Source: Clostridium thailandense (lineage in GTDB: Bacteria > Bacillota > Clostridia > Clostridiales > Clostridiaceae). Taken from it: a DNA stretch of 43,135 bases. The translations under genes were made by a program, and so were the position numbers. The notes under the pieces are model-generated. The model was not told the origin of the DNA. It ran no database searches and saw only the letters and a program-made list of their open reading frames with translations. Below are positions 1-8,699 of this stretch, one piece after another (within the stretch, counting starts at the first letter, position 1; the number at the start of each line of letters is the position of its first letter). The stretch spans positions 1 through 43,135 of the forward strand of contig NZ_JAEEGC010000070.1 of the NCBI RefSeq assembly GCF_019207025.1, given 5' to 3'.

Positions 1-664
1 ATTGCGTTATCAGCATTTGATGAATAATGTTTTTATATATTCAGTAAGAATTGTAAAAAAGATATTGAGGAAACTTTATTATAATGTGATTTACATAAAC
101 TTTATAGTTAATGACTTAAGCATAAAAACTAAATAATTTACTATAAGATAAATAAAGACTATATTGATAAGCATTAAGGTATAATTATTATGACTAATGA
201 AGAAGAATGGAAAGCTGTTATTGAAAAAAATTTGACAATTATGATCATTCTATGTTTAAAGATGGGAAACAGCTTGTTGATATGGTATACTTGAAACGGG
301 AACGATAAATTCCAACATGGGTTTAATAAGGATAAAGGCTCGGGAGATATTTTTATAAATGTTTCTATGGGCTTTTTATTTCTGCTTATTTTATAATTAT
401 GTGAAAAAATCATTAGTGTGTTTATCTATATAAAATTAATATTGTACAGAGGAGAGTAATTAATTTTAGTATTGTTATTAGAAAATATGAGTTATAATGA
501 AAATATAAGTGTAATAAAATGTAAGAAAAAAATAGACAATAGGGATGCTGAAAATATACCTATGAAAAATATATGGAATATATTTAAGGTAAACAAAGTT
601 TATTCCAATTGAGAATATAGTGGCATAAACAAGTTAATAATGTAAGTTAACGGAGGTATTATCA
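1..664. other. gene-free left edge with possible decayed coding fragment
   Basis: No convincing gene is seen here. From the ATG at 190 the plus strand reads MTNEEEWKAVIEKN and, after a one-base shift at a run of seven A, continues as an open frame ending in a stop at 306-308, so this may be a decayed protein start; I cannot name its family. An open frame of 41 codons at 487-612 has no ribosome site at a proper distance. The end of the region carries the ribosome site of the next gene (GGAGG about 7 bases before its ATG). Confidence 0.3.
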
Positions 665-2005
665 ATGGGAAATAAAAACATTAAAATATATTTACCGAAA
701 CAGGTTCAATATATTATTAGTACTTTGCAAAGTAGTAAATATGAAGCTTATATTGTGGGAGGGTGCGTAAGAGACAGCTTGTTAGAAAAAGAGCCTAAGG
801 ATTGGGATATAACTACTAATGCATTACCACATTATGTTGTAGAGATATTTAAAGATTTAGGATTTAAGGTAGTTCCCATAGGCATTCAGTATGGAACAGT
901 AACAGTTGTAATTGACAAAGAAAATTTTGAAATAACTACATATAGAAGTCGTAATTCTAATGAAAAAGAAAGTTTTACTAATTCTTTGAAGGAAGATTTG
1001 TGTAAGCGGGATTTTACTATAAATGCTATGGCATATAACGATGAGGATGGGTTAATTGATTATTTTAGTGGCTTAGAAAATATTGATAATAAGGTAATTA
1101 AATGTGTAGAAAGCCCTTTGGACAGATTCTCAGAAGACCCATTACGAATGTTAAGAGCCTATAGATTTTCAGCAGAACTAAATTTTAATATAGAAAAGCA
1201 TACAGGAGAATGGATTGAAAAGTTAAGCAGCACTATTAGAATTGTGTCAATAGAACGTATTAGAGAGGAATTTAATAAAATACTTTTGTCAGATAATCCT
1301 AAAGAAATTCATAATATTAGTGCTTGTGGATTATTAGGACATTTTATACCAGAGTTTGATATTTGTGAAAAGACTAGCCAAGATAACCCACATCATATTT
1401 ATACCGTGGGAGAACATATAATTAAAACTGTTGAAAGTATTGAAAAAAAGTTATCCTTAAGACTTACTATGTTTCTTCATGATATATGTAAGCCCCAATG
1501 TAAAACTGTTGATGATAAAGGTATAGGTCATTTTTACAATCATGATGAGGTATCCTCTATAAAAGCAGAAGAAATACTTAAAAGAATGAAATATGATAAC
1601 AAAACAATTGAAAAAGTTACTACTTTAGTTAAGTATCATGATAGGCGAATGGAAGGCAATAAGTCTATAAGAAACTTATTGAGCTTAATAGGAGAGGATA
1701 ACTTTAGGGAATTGCTAAAGATAAAAGAAGCAGATATGATGGCTCAAAATCCTATTTATTATGAAGAGAATCATAGTAAGTTATTACAAATCGAAAGCAA
1801 ATTTAATGATATAATTAGATCTAAGCAGTGTTTTACAATAAAAGATTTAGCTGTTAATGGTAAGGATTTATCAGATTTAGGAATGAAAGAAGGAAAAGAG
1901 GTAGGAATAGTATTAAATAAATTATTGTCAGTAGTTTTAGAAAATCCAGCAATGAATAATAAGAAAATTTTATTGAATTTGGTAAGAGAAAATGAAATGA
2001 ATTAA
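665..2005 (+). CDS. cca: CCA tRNA nucleotidyltransferase (CCA-adding enzyme) with HD domain
   Basis: Adds or repairs the 3'-terminal CCA of tRNAs in the cytoplasm, using CTP and ATP without a template. The 446-residue protein shows the class II nucleotidyltransferase head: VGGCVRD at residues 31-37, the metal-binding pair D46-W-D48, RDFTINAMAY near 115-124 and DPLRMLRAYRF near 157-167, which includes the basic nucleotide-selecting region. A helical tRNA-binding part follows, with an embedded HD-type metal motif (FLHDICKP), common in Firmicute family members. The ATG has a good ribosome site (CGGAGG, about 7 bases away). It appears monocistronic; no clear terminator was found before the decayed fragment downstream. 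Length and motifs are normal, so the call is firm. Confidence 0.93.
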   Translation: MGNKNIKIYLPKQVQYIISTLQSSKYEAYIVGGCVRDSLLEKEPKDWDITTNALPHYVVEIFKDLGFKVVPIGIQYGTVTVVIDKENFEITTYRSRNSNEKESFTNSLKEDLCKRDFTINAMAYNDEDGLIDYFSGLENIDNKVIKCVESPLDRFSEDPLRMLRAYRFSAELNFNIEKHTGEWIEKLSSTIRIVSIERIREEFNKILLSDNPKEIHNISACGLLGHFIPEFDICEKTSQDNPHHIYTVGEHIIKTVESIEKKLSLRLTMFLHDICKPQCKTVDDKGIGHFYNHDEVSSIKAEEILKRMKYDNKTIEKVTTLVKYHDRRMEGNKSIRNLLSLIGEDNFRELLKIKEADMMAQNPIYYEENHSKLLQIESKFNDIIRSKQCFTIKDLAVNGKDLSDLGMKEGKEVGIVLNKLLSVVLENPAMNNKKILLNLVRENEMN

Positions 2006-2030
2006 AATATTTTGAAAGAAGAATTTTTAA

Positions 2031-2231
2031 AGAAAAGGAACGCTAAATAGCCCGAGAGTTGAAAGTGTTATTCCAGCAATAGCAGAGTTATCAAGAATCT
2101 GTGATAAACTAGGGGTTTCAAAGATTGCTTTTGCTGACAGTCACACTGAGGCTTCTCCAGAGTTTCAATCCTATCCTGAACATTGTATTAAAGGAAGCTT
2201 TGAGGTAGTTAAGCAATTAGACATTAAATAA
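2031..2231 (+). pseudogene. truncated isochorismatase/nicotinamidase-like hydrolase fragment
   Basis: The plus strand is open for about 66 codons up to a TAA at 2229-2231, with no start codon or ribosome site. The translation contains FADSHTEASPEFQSYPEHC and KGSFE, which resembles the middle of cysteine hydrolases of the isochorismatase/nicotinamidase family (DxHxxxSPEF...PxHCxxGS). The N-terminal beta strand with the catalytic Asp and the C-terminal part with the catalytic Cys are absent, so this is a remnant. Its 3' end stops against the hairpin repeat at 2237-2321, so decay or rearrangement at that junction is possible. Confidence 0.6.
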
Positions 2232-2236
2232 AATTT

Positions 2237-2321
2237 TGATAGTGCTGAAGCTTGGAAGCATCTTCCGGAGTGTAAGTCTACTTTCGGCGGTGTATATCTA
2301 TATACATTATGATACAGCCCC
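2237..2321 (-). repeat. half copy of the long-hairpin repeat family (left arm only)
   Basis: Read on the minus strand this matches the left arm of the copies at 12088, 17625 and 31546: GGGGCTGT, a TATAGATA segment, CGCCGAAAGT, then CTCCGG and AAGCTTCAGCAC in the same order. The right arm is missing. It begins 9 bases after the stop codon of the minus-strand response regulator, in sense orientation to that gene, as the other copies do. Without its partner arm it cannot form the long stem. Confidence 0.65.
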
Positions 2322-2329
2322 TAGATTTC

Positions 2330-3016
2330 TTATGAGTTAAATCTGTATCCTGTACCCCAAATAGTTTCAATATACTCAGGGTTTCCAGGGTCTTTTTCTA
2401 TTTTTTTTCTAAGTTTTTGTATATGCACTGCTACAGTAGCTGTATCGCCGCAGTAGTCTTCACTCCAGATAGTGCTAAATATCTGGTCCTTAGTGAAAAC
2501 AATATTAGGATTTGAAGCTAAAAAAACTAGCAGTTCATACTCTTTAGTTGTTAGAATAACTTCCTTACCGTTAATAAAAACCTTATGAGAATCTGTTCTT
2601 ATTTCCATTGCTTTATGAGTAATAACTCCTGTAGTAGTTTTCTTCCCAGAAAGACGTTCATATCTTAGTATATGAGATTTTATCCTTGCAACTAATTCAG
2701 CAGGGCTGAAGGGTTTGGTCAAATAATCATCTGCGCCAAAGCCTAACCCTCTTATTTTATCTATATCGTCATTTTTTGCAGATACAATTATAATTGGAAT
2801 TTCGAATTTGTCTCTGATTTCTTTGACTATTTCATATCCATCTTTACCAGGCAGCATAAGATCCACCACAACAACATCGTAAACACCAAGCAAGGCTTTT
2901 TTAAAACCGGATAATCCATCAGATTCTACGTCAACCTTGTAGCCATTTAGTTTAAGATAATCTCTTTCTAATTCTGCTATGTTATTGTCATCTTCAATTA
3001 TTAAAACCTGCTTCAC
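2330..3016 (-). CDS. OmpR/PhoB-family response regulator
   Basis: A cytoplasmic DNA-binding response regulator. An N-terminal receiver domain has the acidic pair E8-D9-D10, phospho-acceptor D52 in VVDLMLPG and the conserved Lys in the YLTKPF loop. The C-terminal winged helix ends with the usual HIQKLRKKI recognition helix and GTGYRF wing. An upstream ATG at 3025 sits directly on the AAGGA ribosome site, so I prefer the GTG at 3016-3014, about 9 bases from it, giving 228 residues. It follows the kinase gene by 16 bases on the same strand and is probably co-transcribed with it. Its target genes cannot be read from the sequence; the His-rich neighbours suggest metal response (inference). Confidence 0.9.
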   Translation of the reverse strand: MKQVLIIEDDNNIAELERDYLKLNGYKVDVESDGLSGFKKALLGVYDVVVVDLMLPGKDGYEIVKEIRDKFEIPIIIVSAKNDDIDKIRGLGFGADDYLTKPFSPAELVARIKSHILRYERLSGKKTTTGVITHKAMEIRTDSHKVFINGKEVILTTKEYELLVFLASNPNIVFTKDQIFSTIWSEDYCGDTATVAVHIQKLRKKIEKDPGNPEYIETIWGTGYRFNS

Positions 3017-3032
3017 AAAAATCATTCCTTTC

Positions 3033-4211
3033 TTAAATTGCGATAGGAAGCTTTAGAGTAAAAGTACTTCCTTTTCCAAAGGTGCTTGAAACAGATATAT
3101 TCCCACCATGAGCTTCTATGAGTTCTTTAGCAATTGCCAGGCCAAGACCTGTACTCATTAAATCTTTTGTTCTTTCCTTATCTATACGATAAAATCTGTC
3201 AAATACATAAGGAAGTTTATCCTCTGATATGCCAGGACCATTATCACTAATATCAATTCTTATGTGGTTTTCTTCACGTGTTAATTCTATAGAAATAATT
3301 AAATTTTTTTCACAGCCATACTTTACTGCATTTCCTATGATATTTCTTATAGTTTGGTATATCCTTTTACCGTCTATGTTAACTTTTAGATTTTCTTCGA
3401 CTTTATCAATAAAACTAAAATTAATATTTTTTTCTTTTAAAATAAAACTAAACTCTTCCATCATATCCTGCATAAAGGGTTTTATACTTACTTCTTCAAA
3501 TTTTAAATCAAGTTTTTGCATATCTAATTTTGAAAATAGAAATAAATCATCAATAAGCCTATTTATATATTCTATATTATTACGAATAGTTTTAAGATAA
3601 TTGTCTACTGTAGCAGGTGAGGTAGCTACTCCGTCTAGTAAGGCTTCTACATACCCATTTATTGAAGTTATGGGAGTTTTTAAGTCATGAGATATATTTG
3701 CTATAAGAGCTTTTCTGTTTTCCTCATATTCCCTTTTCAAATTTTCGCCTTGCTGTAATTTCTCAGCCATTTTATTAAATTCATCAATTAAAATTCCAAT
3801 TTCATTATAAACATCTTTTTTAACTCTTACTTCGTAATTTCCTTGAGAAATTTGTTCAACTCCAATTTTTAGACTTTCAATAGGCTTTAATATTCTCTTT
3901 TCTAACCGCCAGTATATATAAAGATGTGCTATTTCTTTGGCTGTAAATATTATTGCAAAAAATAAAGTTATGGCTTTAACACCTACTACCTTAAAGATTA
4001 AGTAGATTATAAATATATTGATAAATAAAGCAGCAGGACGAAGCCATATTAAATATTTGTGACATAGTCGAAATTCATTTCTATGTTTATGATGTTTTTC
4101 ATGAATTTTATGATGAACTTTATGTTTTATAACATGAAGTCCATGAATTTTTCTATGAAATTCATGCGGATCTTTGTGGTTTCTATTGTTATGCTCTTTC
4201 CTAATACTCAT
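3033..4211 (-). CDS. sensor histidine kinase with His-rich cytoplasmic N-terminus
   Basis: Membrane sensor kinase partner of the downstream response regulator. Residues 1-51 precede the first membrane segment and contain 14 histidines, many in K/H-rich pairs. Two close hydrophobic segments (about 57-75 and 81-100) leave almost no external loop, then come a HAMP region, a HisKA dimerisation helix with phospho-acceptor H175 in NISHDLKTP, and the ATPase domain with the N box (NIIGNAVKYG), DNGPGIS, FDRFYR and GLGLAIAKE. A GTG nine bases upstream overlaps the AAAGGTG ribosome site, so the ATG at 4211 is chosen (392 residues). With no external sensor domain, the His-rich tail may sense or buffer metal inside the cell (inference); intramembrane sensing is the alternative. 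Confidence 0.9.
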   Translation of the reverse strand: MSIRKEHNNRNHKDPHEFHRKIHGLHVIKHKVHHKIHEKHHKHRNEFRLCHKYLIWLRPAALFINIFIIYLIFKVVGVKAITLFFAIIFTAKEIAHLYIYWRLEKRILKPIESLKIGVEQISQGNYEVRVKKDVYNEIGILIDEFNKMAEKLQQGENLKREYEENRKALIANISHDLKTPITSINGYVEALLDGVATSPATVDNYLKTIRNNIEYINRLIDDLFLFSKLDMQKLDLKFEEVSIKPFMQDMMEEFSFILKEKNINFSFIDKVEENLKVNIDGKRIYQTIRNIIGNAVKYGCEKNLIISIELTREENHIRIDISDNGPGISEDKLPYVFDRFYRIDKERTKDLMSTGLGLAIAKELIEAHGGNISVSSTFGKGSTFTLKLPIAI

Positions 4212-4273
4212 AAATATCACCTTTAAAATGTAGTTATATTAATATTAACATAATAGCATAATACTTAAAACAA

Positions 4274-4322
4274 TGGGGCCGTCGAACTACAGATACCCCC
4301 AGTAGAAAGTGTGACAGCCCCA
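4274..4322 (-). terminator. short hairpin, reduced member of the hairpin repeat family
   Basis: On the minus strand GGGGCTGTC pairs with GACGGCCCC around an interior that reads ACTTTCT, then GGGTATCTGTAG. That interior matches the outer right flank of the large copies (ACTTTCTGGTGTGGGTATCTATA at 12275). It lies 12 bases after the stop of the His-rich gene and before the kinase gene, so it may end or attenuate transcription between them. There is no good U-tract after the stem, so full termination is uncertain. Confidence 0.5.
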
Positions 4323-4333
4323 TAAAAATATAG

Positions 4334-4978
4334 TTACCAAGCTAAGTTTAGAGAAGCATTAAGACTATTTTCTCCCTTAGCTACAATTTCTATTTTTTCA
4401 ACTTCATTATTCTTATTAACGCATACATTTAATACAGCATCATTATTTGCATTAAATATGAAATCTTTTATGCAAGCGCAATGCTTATGATGCTCACCCA
4501 TATTTTGCTCACAAAAGTCTTTATGGTGTTTATCCCAATCCTTATGTTGTTCTTTAAATTCTCTAATTATTTCTTTTAGTTCTAATGATAATATTGATTT
4601 ATCATTCTGTTCCTCAATTTTAAGACTGTTTAAAATATTAAGCATAAAAGTGACTTTTGAAAGTTTTGCTTTTATACTGCCATGATCGCAGCTCATTCCA
4701 TGGTGATGTGGGTGCATATGATGGTGAAATTTGTGGTGCTTACAGTTTTTTACATTAAATTCTGTAGTACTTTCATGTTTACTTTTGTTTTCATCAAAAT
4801 TTGATTCACTGTTTATTTTAATTTTTGTTTCTCCAGTAGCTGTATTAGCAGAGAATTCATTGGAAAAGGATAATACTTTTGTTCCGATTTTTACTGCTTC
4901 TACATTAATGCTGCCATTGAATAATTCCTTTTCTTTCATAGTTTTGAATACATCATATAAAACTTTAATCTTGTTCAT
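4334..4978 (-). CDS. His-rich protein of unknown function, upstream of the sensor kinase
   Basis: I do not recognise this 214-residue protein. It has no signal peptide or membrane segment, so it is probably cytoplasmic. Residues about 80-100 hold a dense cluster of histidines with two cysteines and two methionines (KHHKFHHHMHPHHH, then MSCDH), and a second small cluster (EHHKHCAC) lies near residue 165. The rest is predicted alpha/beta with a charged helix (about 125-155). Such clusters usually bind Ni, Co, Zn or Cu. The start is firm: AAGGAGG about 8 bases before the ATG. It is followed by the His-rich kinase and its regulator on the same strand, with a short hairpin between, so it may be a metal store, chaperone or target of that system (inference). 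Confidence 0.7.
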   Translation of the reverse strand: MNKIKVLYDVFKTMKEKELFNGSINVEAVKIGTKVLSFSNEFSANTATGETKIKINSESNFDENKSKHESTTEFNVKNCKHHKFHHHMHPHHHGMSCDHGSIKAKLSKVTFMLNILNSLKIEEQNDKSILSLELKEIIREFKEQHKDWDKHHKDFCEQNMGEHHKHCACIKDFIFNANNDAVLNVCVNKNNEVEKIEIVAKGENSLNASLNLAW

Positions 4979-5002
4979 TAAAATGACCTCCTTAAATTTC
5001 AG

Positions 5003-5023
5003 GGATATGATGTTTACATATCC
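5003..5023 (-). promoter_or_regulatory. inverted repeat in the leader of the His-rich gene
   Basis: GGATATG and CATATCC form a perfect 7-bp inverted repeat with a 7-base spacer. It lies between a TATAAT-like -10 on the minus strand (5046-5041) and the ribosome site of the His-rich gene. It could be an operator or a leader hairpin. No good -35 was found upstream. Confidence 0.35.
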
Positions 5024-5110
5024 TTATCTGTTATGAGTTCATTATAAAAACAGAGATTAAAAATCTTTTAAAGTAATTTTAAAAATTTTATAAAGAATTA
5101 TAAAATAATT

Positions 5111-6304
5111 TTAAAAAGGTTTCATATTAGTTAAGATATAATCCAAATAAATAAGTCTTAATGGATGCCCCGTGCCTTCTAAATTAAGAAAAGGAGCTTT
5201 TGAATTAATTCGTGACTTTAAGGATCTTTTAAAGGAACGCCTTTCTTTTTTACCTAAAGATTTGTAATAGTCAAACTCGCTAATAACTACATTTATTCCT
5301 TCTAGTTTAGAGTAATTTTTCTTAGATATATAATCCTTTAGAGAGAATACCCATATGTATATATATAATGCCATTATACTCCACATGTCGGTATTAAGAA
5401 GTTGTCTATTCTCTTTTGTCATTGAGACTTCCTGAAACCTAAGAATTTGTATTGGAAGTTCTGAGCAGTTATTCATTAAGCTAAGAGTAGCCACATCATA
5501 TGTAGTGCGTAGTATGTCATCTAAAAGTGTATCTATATCAATAGGCTTAGCATTCTTCATGTTTATTTCAGCGTCTAAGCTTTCTTTAAATCTCTCCGAA
5601 ACTATTTTAAAACTTTTGAGATCACTATAAGTATTTATAAGGCAATATAAATCGTATATGTTTTTGTAAATTTTGTCCAGCTGTTCTCTTTGAAGTCCTG
5701 AAAGGTTAGGAGACAAGGTTAGAAATTTATCACTAATGGTTGAATACTCATCAATTACAATAGGTGAATAAGATAACTCAAGTCCTAATGTTTCAAGCTT
5801 AGAGAGCTTGGTGGTATGAAGTTTCTCTATATCTAAAAATAAAAAATCTAGTTTAAGTCCTGGATAGCGTTTTCTTTTCCAAGAACTAAATACAAAGGGC
5901 ATATAAAAAATAAAAGTCATTATAGGTAGAGTTCTGCCATGAAGTCTTACATCCTTTGGAATATATTCCTTATAACTGCAATGAATTCCAACTTTATTAA
6001 AATCATCTTTGATTGAATACATGACTTTTTCAAGTTCTCTTCTAGATAAATTTGTAGCACAATCTATATCGGCAGTTAGCCTTTGAAACTCCAGAGGAAG
6101 GTGTAATTGTGTTGAGGCACCACCTTTTAGAATACATCTGTTTTTTATTCTTTTTTGTATCTGAGAATGAAGTTCGTATACCCAGATATGATCTTCAAGA
6201 GCGTAGTTATTCAATATACCAAGATTTCTTGATACTGATTTAATATATCCTCTTGTAAAATTATTTGAGGGATGAGAAAGTATAGTTTTTTTATTTCTCG
6301 CCAA
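5111..6304 (-). CDS. AbiEii/AbiGii-like nucleotidyltransferase, no adjacent antitoxin
   Basis: A 397-residue protein with the minimal nucleotidyltransferase core of the AbiEii/AbiGii toxin group: LKGGAS at about 59-64, then RLTADIDCA with D79 and D81 as the metal-binding pair, and a third acidic strand (KLDFLFLD, about 151-158). The C-terminal half is helical. Members with known function transfer nucleotides to tRNA or other targets and act in phage defence as toxins. No AbiEi-like antitoxin gene is adjacent: the upstream neighbour diverges and is SatD-like. It may therefore be a solitary enzyme with another role. The start is TTG, supported by GAGGAGG about 8 bases upstream. Fold assignment is good; the toxin role is only inference. 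Confidence 0.7.
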   Translation of the reverse strand: MARNKKTILSHPSNNFTRGYIKSVSRNLGILNNYALEDHIWVYELHSQIQKRIKNRCILKGGASTQLHLPLEFQRLTADIDCATNLSRRELEKVMYSIKDDFNKVGIHCSYKEYIPKDVRLHGRTLPIMTFIFYMPFVFSSWKRKRYPGLKLDFLFLDIEKLHTTKLSKLETLGLELSYSPIVIDEYSTISDKFLTLSPNLSGLQREQLDKIYKNIYDLYCLINTYSDLKSFKIVSERFKESLDAEINMKNAKPIDIDTLLDDILRTTYDVATLSLMNNCSELPIQILRFQEVSMTKENRQLLNTDMWSIMALYIYIWVFSLKDYISKKNYSKLEGINVVISEFDYYKSLGKKERRSFKRSLKSRINSKAPFLNLEGTGHPLRLIYLDYILTNMKPF

Positions 6305-6568
6305 AATGTTAGCCTCCTCATCAAAAGTTCAATTGTTAAAAAATATATATAATTATTGTTACAAATTAATTATAACTTAACCGATATGAAATAATATATA
6401 AATATTACTACTGTTAGGTAATAATGTCAATTTAGGTATCTGGATTACATAATCTTTTTCAGATAGCGTTTAGGTAGGATAGAAAATGGTAATTATATTA
6501 ATTAATGTGGTATAATTTTTATAGGTAAAATTATATTAATATATAAAATATTTCAAGGTGAGGTTACG

Positions 6569-7335
6569 ATGGGAGTATTTGCTGTTGTAAATATAGATAT
6601 AGCTGGATCAAGAAAGTTAAAGGATAGAAAGGTTTTACAAGAGGATTTAAGGGCTTATATACAAAAGCTAAATTTAGAACTTAAGGACATATTGCTAACG
6701 CCTATGAGAATTACGTTAGGAGATGAGTGGCAGGTTGTTTTAAAGGAGCCTAATAAAAGTTATTATATTATAAATAGATTTCAAAGCCATTTAAGGAAAA
6801 AAATATAAGCATATATGCTGGAATTGGAATGGGTGATATTAGCACTAATGTATATGATAATACAGCATCTATGGACGGTGAGTGTTTCATTAAAGCAAGA
6901 GAAGCTTTAAATGTATCAAAAAATAAAAATAGATATTATAATAGAGAATTAAATAGCAAGAAAAATAATATATATTTTAATGCTGAAGAAATTTCTTTTG
7001 AGAATGAATTTATGAAAAAAGCATCTATGTTTAGCGAGGTAGCATTTACTACTAGTTGCGAAAAAGAATATGATTTATCCATAAACAAGGTTATTAATAC
7101 TATAATTGAGAATAATGAAGTACTAAAAGATAAGATAACAGATAAACAGCTAGAAATAATAGAATTATATGAAGAATTTGGCTCATATAATAATATAATA
7201 AAACAGAGGTCAGAGATATCGAAAGCAGACATAAGTCAAAAGCTAAATGTTTCTAATTACTTTGTAATTAATAATAATAATTTTATTATCGAAAATTTAA
7301 TCGCTTCATACTGCAGAATGAGGAAAGGTAGTTAA
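6569..7335 (+). pseudogene. SatD-family protein, frame interrupted at an A7 run
   Basis: Two frames together encode a SatD-family protein of about 255 residues. The first (6569-6808) starts well (AAGGTGAGG, then ATG) and reads VVNIDIAGSRKLKDR and ITLGDEWQ. It stops at 6806-6808 just after AGG AAA AAA ATA. The next frame continues the homology at once (NISIYAGIGMGDIS, then GECFIKAREALN) and ends in a DNA-binding-like tail. One extra A in the run at 6797-6803, or a -1 ribosomal shift there, restores the frame. The paralogue at 8158-8556 has the same GDEWQ and YAGIGIG blocks uninterrupted. SatD function is unknown. The next gene starts 1 base later. This may be a sequencing error, true decay or recoding. 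Confidence 0.7.
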
Positions 7336-7336
7336 A

Positions 7337-8184
7337 ATGTATTTAAGGATTGTTTTACTGCTTATTATAAGTCATTTAATTGGTGATTTTGTTTTTCAAA
7401 ATCAATATATAATAAATATGAGATTTAGTAAAAGTTTTAAATATAGCATAGTTGGTAATTTAATGCATAGCTTTGTTCATTTTTTTTAATGTCGCTTATT
7501 TATATAATATATTGCAGCTTACACGAACCTTTAAAGCACGATTATATATATTATTATAAAATATTTGCTTATATAACATTTTTGCATTTCATAATAGATG
7601 AAGTGAAAAGCTATATAGTTAGAATAAAACCATCTTTTGAAAATAGTACCGGTCTATTTATAATAGATCAGTTAGTTCATATTTACATAATAATTTTATT
7701 TTCATTTAATTTAAATTTAAAATATGTTTTAAATTCACTGTATAAGGTCATGAAAAGTTATCCCTATAATATTAGCATTTTAGATAGGTGGCTTATAGTA
7801 GGAATTATTTTTTTATCATGTACTTTTGGTGCTGGAGTTTTCATACGTCAATATATTCAAGCTATAAATCTAAAGATATATAAAAAGCTTATAGATAAAA
7901 AATTTGTAATAGTTAAAACCTCAAAAGAAGTAGATATTGGAAGTCCAAATGGTGGATTTATAATCGGAATGTTAGAAAGAGTTTTTATACTTTTGGTTAT
8001 GGCAATTGGACAACCATCTATGGCAGGCTTTGTGCTTACCGCAAAATCAATTGCAAGATTTAAAAAAATGGATGATAGTGGTTTTGCCGAGTATTTTATC
8101 ATCGGTACCTTCATAAGTTTTATTTTTGCAATTTTTGGCGGAATAATAATAAAAACACTACAAGTTATTCCAGTTATCAAATAG
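7337..8184 (+). pseudogene. DUF3307 membrane protein, frame interrupted at a T8 run
   Basis: The first frame (7337-7489, 50 codons) reads LLIISHLIGDFVFQNQ and LMHSFVHF, the usual start of DUF3307 membrane proteins. It stops at CAT TTT TTT TAA. The -1 frame continues directly (LMSLIYIIYC, then FLHFIIDEVKS and FIIDQLVHIYII), typical of the same family, and runs to 8184 with several membrane segments. One added T, or a -1 shift on T TTT TTT, restores a protein of about 282 residues. It follows the SatD-like gene by 1 base, a pairing known in other Firmicutes, and its 3' end overlaps the convergent SatD paralogue by 27 bases. Function is unknown. Confidence 0.7.
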
Positions 8185-8556
8185 AACTACTAAAGGTAAA
8201 TTGTTTCGTTTAGCATATTTTAGTGCCTCTCTAGCTCTATAGAAAGATGGACCGTCTAATTGATTTACTGTTAGTTCAAAATTATGAATGCATATTTCTC
8301 CGATGCCTATTCCAGCATAAAACTGTATATCGGGTAGGAACTGTTTAAAAAAATCTAGTAGTCTTTTATAGTTACAAGGATATTTTAAGAGCCCTTGCCA
8401 TTCATCACCTGTTGTTATCAAAAATGGAGACGCAATTACATTTTCAAATTTCATATTAGTCTTTTTTAGCATATCGATAAGTTTGTATTGCAATTCCTCT
8501 CTATTTTTAAGTTTTCTAGAGGATTTAATATCACAAATTAAGGTACAATATAACAT
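8158..8556 (-). CDS. short SatD-family protein (N-terminal domain only)
   Basis: A protein of 132 residues resembling the N-terminal half of the SatD-like gene at 6569: CDIKSSRKLKNREELQ, TTGDEWQGLL, FYAGIGIGEI and SFYRAREALKYAKR line up block by block. It lacks the C-terminal extension. An upstream TTG overlaps the GGAGG site, so the ATG at 8556-8554 (about 5-6 bases after GGAGGTG) is the likely start. It converges on, and overlaps by 27 bases, the DUF3307 gene. Biochemical role unknown; SatD was named from an acid-tolerance-linked operon in streptococci. Confidence 0.75.
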   Translation of the reverse strand: MLYCTLICDIKSSRKLKNREELQYKLIDMLKKTNMKFENVIASPFLITTGDEWQGLLKYPCNYKRLLDFFKQFLPDIQFYAGIGIGEICIHNFELTVNQLDGPSFYRAREALKYAKRNNLPLVVLFDNWNNL

Positions 8557-8572
8557 AAGCACCTCCAATTTA

Positions 8573-8640
8573 ATGAGTAAATGTTTTAAACTTAACTCTG
8601 TAGAAGTTAAAGATTAAACCTTTACTTGCATATTACTCAT
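8573..8640. other. imperfect long inverted repeat between SatD paralogue and DUF362 fragment
   Basis: ATGAGTAA at 8573 pairs with TTACTCAT at 8633, and inside them AACTTAACT pairs imperfectly with AGAAGTTAA. This gives an interrupted stem of about 68 bases. It lies 3' of the decayed minus-strand DUF362 fragment and 5' of the minus-strand SatD paralogue, so it may be an old terminator or a leader structure. No T-tract follows. Confidence 0.3.
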
Positions 8641-8699
8641 ATCATAATAGGATGTTTCATTAATTATAATATGAATAATGTAAATAAGTGTGATAGCTT

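Noticed and set aside
487..612. 41-codon ORF before cca
   Set aside because: The only GAGGAG is over 30 bases upstream and the peptide has no recognisable feature.
3014..3025. ATG at 3025 as start of the response regulator
   Set aside because: It directly abuts the AAGGA ribosome site; the GTG at 3016 has proper spacing.
4731..5036. Plus-strand ORF opposite the His-rich gene
   Set aside because: No ribosome site and no family resemblance; it is a shadow of the minus-strand gene.
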